Of a stretch of 40,205 nucleotides of DNA, positions 37,751 through 40,205 are shown one piece after another. The DNA lies in the IMG/VR virus record IMGVR_UViG_3300032322_002926, positions 1-40,205 of that record, one strand, 5' to 3'. The position numbers were made by a program, and so were the translations under genes. The notes under the pieces are model-generated. The model was not told the origin of the DNA. It saw only the letters and a program-made list of their open reading frames with translations, and did no database searches. Source of the DNA: a virus. Positions within the stretch are counted from its first letter, which is position 1, and every line of letters starts with the position of its first letter.

Positions 37751-38776
37751 ATGGCTAAACGAGTTCTGATTACTGGCGGCGCTGGGTTTATTGCCCATCA
37801 CCTTGTTGGACATTTGCTTGCCGAAACCGATTATGAAATCGTTACCCTGGACCGGTTGGATTATTCAGGCAACCTAAACCGGCTTGATGATGTCATCCGG
37901 CAACACACGCTTGAAAATCAAAAACGAGTCAAGGTTGTTTTCCACGACTTAAAAGCAGAACTCAATCCGCTCATCCGCAGTGAGATCGGCAAGATTGATT
38001 GCATTCTTCACTTGGCTGCCGGTTCTCACGTTGATCGCTCCATTGATTTTCCAATGGAGTTTGTGATGGATAACGTGGTCGGCACAGCAAACATCCTTGA
38101 GTACGCAAGGAATGTTAATTGCCTAGAACGATTCGTTTACTTCAGTACGGACGAAGTGTTTGGCCCGGCGCCCAACGGAATTAAATACAAGGAGAATGAT
38201 CGATACAACTCCACAAATCCCTACAGCGCAAGCAAGGCTGGCGGAGAAGAACTGGCGGTTGCATACCAAAACACCTACGGCTTACCTGTTATGGTTAGCC
38301 ACACGATGAATGTCTTTGGCGAAAGGCAACATCCTGAAAAGTATATTCCGATGTGCATTCGTCGGGTTGATAACGGCGAAAAAATTTTTATTCATAGCGA
38401 TAGCACCAGAACAATCCCCGGCTCTCGTCATTACATTCACGCCATGGATGTGGCGAGCGCAGTTCTTTTCTTAATGAACCAGCCGTATGTTGCGGAACCA
38501 GACGAAACCGGAGCCAAGTGCCCCAAGTACAACATTGTTGGCTCAGAAGAACTCAACAATTTAGAGGTTGCTCAAATTATTGCAGAGGCCCAGGGCAAAA
38601 CGCTGAACTACGAACTAATTGATTTTCATTCTTCTCGCCCCGGCCACGACTTGCGTTATGCACTTGATGGCAACAAGATGGCAAAACTCGGCTGGAAACC
38701 AGCCAAATCCATTCGTGAACGCATTGCATACGTAAGCGATTGGATTTTAAACAATCGTCGCTGGATCACCTTATAA
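37751..38776 (+). CDS. dTDP-glucose 4,6-dehydratase-like (RmlB-type) SDR enzyme
   Basis: A 341-residue extended SDR. The NAD site is T-G-G-A-G-F-I (residues 8-14). Catalytic residues fit RmlB: S-T-D-E-V-F-G with Asp134 and Glu135, and Y158-S-A-S-K162. The C-terminal R-P-G-H-D-L-R-Y-A is the nucleotide-sugar binding signature of dTDP- and CDP-glucose dehydratases. It converts an NDP-hexose to its 4-keto-6-deoxy form. The start M-A-K-R-V-L-I-T-G was chosen over a longer frame that overlaps the aminotransferase gene. It is the last gene of the cassette. Confidence 0.85.
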   Translation: MAKRVLITGGAGFIAHHLVGHLLAETDYEIVTLDRLDYSGNLNRLDDVIRQHTLENQKRVKVVFHDLKAELNPLIRSEIGKIDCILHLAAGSHVDRSIDFPMEFVMDNVVGTANILEYARNVNCLERFVYFSTDEVFGPAPNGIKYKENDRYNSTNPYSASKAGGEELAVAYQNTYGLPVMVSHTMNVFGERQHPEKYIPMCIRRVDNGEKIFIHSDSTRTIPGSRHYIHAMDVASAVLFLMNQPYVAEPDETGAKCPKYNIVGSEELNNLEVAQIIAEAQGKTLNYELIDFHSSRPGHDLRYALDGNKMAKLGWKPAKSIRERIAYVSDWILNNRRWITL

Positions 38777-38822
38777 ACGGTAAACCAAACTGTTATTATT
38801 GGGTATACCGTATTTTCATAAA

Positions 38823-39026
38823 ATGGAAAAGCTACCAGAATATTTGAGTCAGATGAATGAAAGGAATCAGTTCCTTCATAATCATGACCAACTTCTTAGT
38901 AGTCTTCTCCTGTCCAAACAAAATGCTGGTACTCAGTCCTCTCATCAGAACCCCGAAGGAATCGGAAATGGCCCTGTCGAATCAAGTGAAAGAATCAGTG
39001 GCGCAAGCAGCGGGAATGCTGCGTGA
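38823..39026 (+). CDS. Small hydrophilic hypothetical protein
   Basis: A 67-residue protein: helical start (M-E-K-L-P-E-Y-L-S-Q-M-N-E-R-N-Q), then a Ser/Asn/Gly-rich unstructured end. It has no Shine-Dalgarno; a partial hairpin (ACGGTA/TACCGT, 38777-38811) precedes it. Its end overlaps the next gene by 59 bases in another frame. Unknown function. Confidence 0.4.
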   Translation: MEKLPEYLSQMNERNQFLHNHDQLLSSLLLSKQNAGTQSSHQNPEGIGNGPVESSERISGASSGNAA

Positions 39027-39174
39027 GTCATTGGCATTTGCTGCTCGCACTGAGCATCCCGTTGTGATTAGCAGCCTGACTGACATCCTTGTACGGCTGG
39101 AATCCCTGGAGCATATGGACGAGTTGATGGACAAGTTCGGCAAATCCAATGGACTCCCCACGACCCTGGGCTGA
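38968..39174 (+). CDS. Small helical hypothetical protein
   Basis: A 68-residue protein with continuous helical character (L-S-N-Q-V-K-E-S-V-A-Q-A-A-G-M-L, then L-T-D-I-L-V-R-L-E-S-L-E-H-M). It overlaps the genes before and after it in other frames, typical of tightly packed small phage genes. GGAA lies close to the ATG. It may form a coiled coil. No family recognised. Confidence 0.5.
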   Translation: MALSNQVKESVAQAAGMLRESLAFAARTEHPVVISSLTDILVRLESLEHMDELMDKFGKSNGLPTTLG

Positions 39175-39352
39175 GACCAGAGCACTGTGGCGCCCACTTG
39201 TCCTTAAGTACCGAGATGAGCAAAGACTAAGGGATTACTTTCGGCGTATTGCTAAAGAAATTCCAGAGCCACCAAAGGGCTGGGAAGAAATTACCAACCC
39301 CTGCAAATGGAAAAAGATCCTGGAAGAAAATAGTAAACCTTTCGATTTATAA
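39149..39352 (+). CDS. Small basic hypothetical protein
   Basis: A 67-residue protein, Arg/Trp/Pro rich (L-W-R-P-L-V-L-K-Y-R-D-E-Q-R-L-R-D-Y-F), ending W-K-K-I-L-E-E-N-S-K-P-F-D-L. It overlaps the previous gene by 26 bases. No function recognised; basic helices could contact nucleic acid. Confidence 0.5.
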   Translation: MDSPRPWAETRALWRPLVLKYRDEQRLRDYFRRIAKEIPEPPKGWEEITNPCKWKKILEENSKPFDL

Positions 39353-39375
39353 TTTATAAGTAATAGGTATCCATC

Positions 39376-39543
39376 ATGGAAAAGAAACCTGCCGCCAAGG
39401 GCAAAACGAAGCCCGAAATGAAAGGCAAAGCTGTTCCCCCCAAGGGTAAAGCCGGTGCCACCGACAAACAAGCTGCGGCCCAAAACAAGTTTAAAGAGAT
39501 GATTGCCAAAAAGAAAGAAGCGGCTGCCAAAAAGAAAAAGTGA
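39376..39543 (+). CDS. Lys/Ala-rich basic protein, histone-tail-like
   Basis: A 55-residue protein, with K-G-K and K-K-K runs and Ala/Pro spacers (P-A-A-K-G-K-T-K-P, then A-A-K-K-K-K at the end). Its composition is like the C-terminal tail of histone H1 or DNA-compaction peptides. It may neutralise packaged DNA or bind RNA; the sequence is low complexity, so homology cannot be argued. It follows small genes and precedes a structured leader with a terminator. Confidence 0.6.
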   Translation: MEKKPAAKGKTKPEMKGKAVPPKGKAGATDKQAAAQNKFKEMIAKKKEAAAKKKK

Positions 39544-39640
39544 TACTGTAACCCTGGAGCAATCTCGCTCTGGGACCAATAGTCGAAAGTCCCTCCACGT
39601 TACAAACGTAGAGCTCGAAAGGGCAAGGAAGGAAGCTATG
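39544..39640 (+). promoter_or_regulatory. Structured leader with a four-codon ORF, possible attenuator
   Basis: Short hairpins are visible: GAGC/GCTC (39557-39570) and GGGAC/GTCCC (39572-39593). Then comes a purine-rich AAGGAAGGAAG and ATG ATC CCG GTA TAA (39638-39652), a ribosome site with a four-codon ORF that runs into the 5' arm of the terminator. No tRNA features are seen. Confidence 0.4.
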
Positions 39641-39668
39641 ATCCCGGTATAAACGCCGGGATTTTTTT
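39641..39668 (+). terminator. Rho-independent terminator
   Basis: ATCCCGG (39641-39647), an 8-base loop, CCGGGAT (39656-39662), then a T-run to 39668. It lies directly before the GTG of the last, partial gene. Confidence 0.85.
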
Positions 39669-40205
39669 GTGACAACACTTGTTGCTAACGTACCGCCCGT
39701 AAGGGTGTGGGTCAGACGGGAATACTTGCGTGACCTGCGCGATGGCCACGGAGAATATACGCCAGGTTATTGGGTTACTTGTAAGTCGCTTACCGGTCGT
39801 GCTTTGTATTTTGAAACTTACCTTACCGAGTATGGCGCCCTATACGACAAGCTTCCCATCAGCGCGTTCTTGTCCTGGGACCCCAACTATCCCGACAAAC
39901 CTGTAACACCCACCCCAGACCTGGAGCTGACTGACCTGCAGTTTTGGAACGGGTTCGACCATGGACTTACGGTGATCGAAAAGAATTTGATCTTCAACAT
40001 GCGTTTTGAAGTCATGACAAGAAGCGCTGGTGTGATCGGCGGCACATACTTATTTACGATTGATAACTACCATGCACATCGGAACGAACCCGACTTTTAC
40101 TTTGCGGAGTTTCCTGATGAACACAAGTCTCATAACATCGTTGCTTTGGACAACGGTCAAATTGGCGCTTATCCCAACAATCGTTGTCGCATGTGCGATC
40201 CATCA
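39669..40205 (+). CDS. Conserved cyanophage protein, 3' end cut by window
   Basis: 179 codons are open to the window end. The protein reads V-R-V-W-V-R-R-E-Y-L-R-D-L near the start, then G-E-Y-T-P-G-Y-W-V-T, R-A-L-Y-F-E-T-Y-L-T-E-Y-G-A-L-Y-D-K-L-P-I-S-A-F, and E-H-K-S-H-N-I-V-A-L-D-N-G-Q-I-G-A-Y-P-N-N-R. I recognise this as a hypothetical protein found in many marine and freshwater cyanophages; its function is unknown to me. The GTG start at 39669 directly follows a terminator T-run and has no near Shine-Dalgarno, so the true start may be a little downstream or depend on the hairpin. Confidence 0.7.
   Translation, partial: MTTLVANVPPVRVWVRREYLRDLRDGHGEYTPGYWVTCKSLTGRALYFETYLTEYGALYDKLPISAFLSWDPNYPDKPVTPTPDLELTDLQFWNGFDHGLTVIEKNLIFNMRFEVMTRSAGVIGGTYLFTIDNYHAHRNEPDFYFAEFPDEHKSHNIVALDNGQIGAYPNNRCRMCDPS

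Noticed and set aside
39544-39640. Possible tRNA or glutamine riboswitch
   Set aside because: No T-loop, no anticodon arm and no CCA-type acceptor pairing; the conserved riboswitch core word GACGGAAGUAGG is absent (only a loosely similar GGAAGGAAG).

Overview
The window is a piece of a double-stranded DNA cyanophage genome, cut inside a gene at both ends. Evidence for the host is the set of cyanobacterial metabolic genes: a NblA-type phycobilisome-degradation protein (13780-14070), a high-light-inducible chlorophyll-binding protein (34290-34538) and S-adenosylmethionine decarboxylase SpeD (29433-29792). The nblA-like gene implies a phycobilisome-bearing host (Synechococcus/Cyanobium-like or another phycobilisome cyanobacterium). 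Terminase, portal and DNA polymerase are not visible here and probably lie outside the window, so I do not assign a phage family or tail type.

Layout. 1-13745 (+): virion and lysis genes. These are the end of a probable major capsid protein, several structural proteins, an M23-like protein, a tail-lysozyme-like muramidase, a structural protein with a SWIM-like cysteine/histidine signature split by an insertion, an 826-residue putative internal virion protein and a GH24 lysozyme. A small accessory island (8270-9498) holds a degenerate tyrosine-recombinase-like gene facing an excisionase-like gene, then an HNH nuclease. 13780-17590: nblA-like gene, DUF3310, dCTP deaminase, a DNA-methyltransferase-like protein and an HTH protein, mostly on the minus strand. 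17643-24539 (+): a membrane protein, two long repeat-built fibre proteins and a GH73-M15 cell-wall hydrolase. 24536-34137 (-): HNH-type proteins, a possible holin, a virion-like protein, then a compact replication block (glycosyltransferase, SpeD, prim-pol/SF3 helicase, PD-(D/E)XK nuclease and small genes). 34189-40205 (+): small membrane protein, HLIP, then a sugar cassette (two GT2-like transferases, GNAT, DegT-family aminotransferase, RmlB-like dehydratase), small genes, and a partial conserved cyanophage gene behind an attenuator-like terminator.

How the genes fit together: the minus-strand block handles nucleotide and DNA metabolism, the plus-strand block makes the virion and lyses the cell, and the AMGs act on host light harvesting and polyamines. 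The sugar cassette could build and transfer an acetamido-dideoxyhexose onto host surface polymer or virion.

Most notable items: (1) an HNH gene inserted at the 3' end of a conserved small gene, with the last five codons (HRVKW) present on both sides of it; (2) an approximately 180-bp nested inverted repeat at 27814-27992; (3) several hairpins whose 3' arm abuts or includes the ATG of genes that lack a Shine-Dalgarno; (4) the nblA-like gene; (5) an integrase/excisionase relic; (6) a split SWIM-like motif; (7) a four-codon leader ORF overlapping a terminator. All calls come from reading the sequence; no database search was run.
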